Origin: Planctomycetota bacterium
Lineage (GTDB): Bacteria > Planctomycetota > Phycisphaerae > Sedimentisphaerales > Anaerohalosphaeraceae
Direction of reading: 5' to 3'
Length of the DNA stretch: 6,637 bases
NCBI GenBank assembly: GCA_021160785.1
Contig: JAGHBX010000102.1
Span: 1-6,637, forward strand
Shown: positions 6,201-6,637 of the stretch, piece by piece
Layout of the letters: every line of letters begins with the position of its first letter
Numbering within the stretch: the first letter of the stretch is position 1
The notes under the pieces: model-generated
Told to the model about the DNA's origin: nothing
The model's database searches: none
The model's input: the letters and a program-made list of their open reading frames with translations, nothing else
Program-made: the position numbers and the translations under genes

Positions 6201-6637
6201 GCCACACCTTACGGCAAGCGTCTGTTCCTGCCGAACATTTCAGAGCATGCCCAAATCTTTGCGTCCGCTTTGCAGTCTGCGGGCCTCGACGCACAGGTCT
6301 TGCCATTCCCCGACACGGAAACGATGCGCATTGGTGAAGAACTCAGCTCAGGCCGCGAATGCCACCCCTATTCAATCATGTTAGGCGAACTGGTGCGTAT
6401 GGCCCGATCCAGCCAATTTTGCCGGGGAGACGTCTTTGTCAGCCTTTCCACCGCTATCCCATGCCTGATCAGGCAATACGGCGATGCATTTCGAATCCAT
6501 GCCCGGCGAGCCAAACTCGGCGAAATTGAGATATGGGACGCCGGCATACAGGAAATCGGAAAACTGGTCGGCAAATCCGGATTCATCAGGTTTTTCCAGG
6601 GGCTTACCGCCGTCGATTTCCTTTACGTTCTCGCGAC
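3201..6637 (+). CDS. Large 2-hydroxyacyl-CoA dehydratase activase-like protein (tandem BadF/HgdC ATPase + DUF2229 + HgdD-like), 3'-truncated
   Basis: The reading frame is open for 1145 codons to the right edge; relatives are roughly 1400 residues, so the end is missing. Start ATG 3201 has a strong ribosome-binding site. Domain 1 (about 5-263): ASKHA ATPase with GVDFGS (8-13), a divergent MGGEFSK (103-109), GGG (222-224), and cluster Cys132 (CAAGTGAFL) and Cys171 (GRCTVF). Domain 2 (about 322-576): GVDVGS (324-329), canonical IGGQDSK (422-428), Cys446 (CSAGTG) and Cys486. The Cys pairs are 39-40 apart, as in HgdC, where they bridge one [4Fe-4S] cluster across a homodimer. A linker holds C604, C607, C611 and C629. 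A DUF2229-like region (from about 680: VGIPRA, C729 in VCLPIK) and a dehydratase D-like part (YGCG with C935, EFDEH...TRLEAF 958-975, GRECHP with C1054, IPC with C1088) follow. Known relatives couple ATP hydrolysis to low-potential electron transfer to dehydratases or double-cubane proteins; the partner here is unknown. Cytosolic, presumably oxygen-sensitive. Confidence 0.88.
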   Translation, partial: MRKSWQLGVDFGSVHVKVVAIGPGGERYSWVKAAAGKPLDVFAGLLEGDVRETVGGSRVCIAVTGIGHGLISGICEAYAVNEVMATARAAAYLSPGIRTVVDMGGEFSKWMLLAGSGPNAHEVRDFATNGVCAAGTGAFLQQQADRLRIGIETLGKMANSAAKGCAIAGRCTVFAKSDMIHQQQKGTPTDEIAYGLCLALVRTFMTTVMHGRKMVLPMLLVGGGAVNPGLVRAFGEVLGSDEAVIVPPEPMCLAALGAAQIAGTLSAEGVSLESLIKSLANQQGVELAGEKSALEPLAAANQTTSARLEEDPQPAPGLTRAFLGVDVGSVSTNLALWSLESEFLQGIYLPTQGKPLAAIDEGLKRFGKLYGDGLEILGAGVTGSGRHLAAQVLCADVVRNEITTQLTSTAYYFGDVDTIFEIGGQDSKYIQIKDGRLLDFEMNKICSAGTGSFLEEQAHRLGIDINMEFAKHALAGDSPCDLGTRCTVFMDSELVGALQQGASVDNLCAGLAYSVARNYLDKVVASRPIGKTVVFQGGTASNAAVVAAFSRILGRDIHIHPYNRLSGAIGAAMLAMHEMERAGRKTTFAGFDACREASVSSFECDGCENRCQVNRITVSGRTVHFGDICERYTEKDRFTRAAVEGNEQSRPFPELFACRNELLEKIIAAASAAEETRAKVGIPRASIALELLPFWVVLISELGFAPVVSGRCDPARLADTASAVPADVCLPIKAAAACVDSLIRDRNLPRVFVPSILECLPQKDGGEAHTCFYAQHFPDMLRAEYGCKLIHAQFALGQKPWDDAEGIRALAKAFGKPLAKVLLAMDKARKVYEQFVSDRENLGLNALASDFDRAVVVLGKPYNTHDSGLNLCLANHLEKLNLPAIPWDCLPLSNVSLSQRWDSLPWHYSRQQLRALELVRSDRRLFVIVISSYGCGLDAFAVKHFEEMLADRPRLFLEFDEHRGEAGLITRLEAFADEIESNITMGASQSALPKPTNGTIATPYGKRLFLPNISEHAQIFASALQSAGLDAQVLPFPDTETMRIGEELSSGRECHPYSIMLGELVRMARSSQFCRGDVFVSLSTAIPCLIRQYGDAFRIHARRAKLGEIEIWDAGIQEIGKLVGKSGFIRFFQGLTAVDFLYVLA

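Noticed and set aside
4020..6586. Many short ORFs on both strands across the activase gene
   Set aside because: All overlap the single open frame 3201-6637, whose motifs continue in order throughout; they are shadow frames.
3201..6637. Two separate activase genes joined by an assembly or frameshift artefact
   Set aside because: The frame is continuous through both ATPase domains and the linker, and tandem-domain large activases are an established architecture; the composition change is reported separately as a finding.

Overview
The window reads like a chromosomal segment of an anaerobic or facultatively anaerobic bacterium. My best guess is a member of the Planctomycetota (Phycisphaerae/Sedimentisphaerales type). 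This is inferred from a Tat-exported Gfo/Idh/MocA-type oxidoreductase, a lineage-typical expansion there; from an RNase HI with a C-terminal zinc ribbon; and from a very large oxygen-sensitive-type BadF/HgdC ATPase. No rRNA or marker gene is present, so the placement is tentative.

Layout, all genes on the + strand. (1) 1-486: C-terminal part of RNase HI with an added CxxC/CxxC zinc ribbon, cut by the left edge. (2) 507/574-1110: a small helical protein of unknown function, related in look to DUF5677/HEPN-like proteins. Its well-placed ribosome-binding site and ATG (507) lie in a different frame from the body, so the gene looks frameshifted at an A5 run. (3) 1111-1491: a 380-bp gene-free stretch packed with dispersed-repeat-like hairpins, ending in an extended -10 promoter candidate. 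(4) 1492-2832: complete secreted Gfo/Idh/MocA oxidoreductase. (5) 2848-2955: a 35-codon ORF whose first 22 residues look like the start of an SRPBCC/START-like protein, cut off abruptly; probably a gene remnant. (6) 2956-3200: non-coding, with one strong imperfect hairpin and a TATAAT promoter candidate. (7) 3201-6637: one uninterrupted reading frame of 1145 codons that runs off the right edge. It is a multidomain 2-hydroxyacyl-CoA dehydratase activator-type protein: two ASKHA ATPase domains, a four-Cys linker, a DUF2229-like domain and a dehydratase D-subunit-like part.

The genes do not form one obvious pathway. RNase HI and the small protein are probably co-transcribed. The oxidoreductase and the SRPBCC remnant look like a former transcriptional pair. 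The big activase seems to have its own promoter and would act in ATP-driven low-potential electron transfer to an iron-sulfur partner. The most unusual global signal is a change of strand composition inside the activase gene near 3600: G/T-rich before, C/A-rich after. No CRISPR array, tRNA, rRNA or intact insertion sequence was seen.
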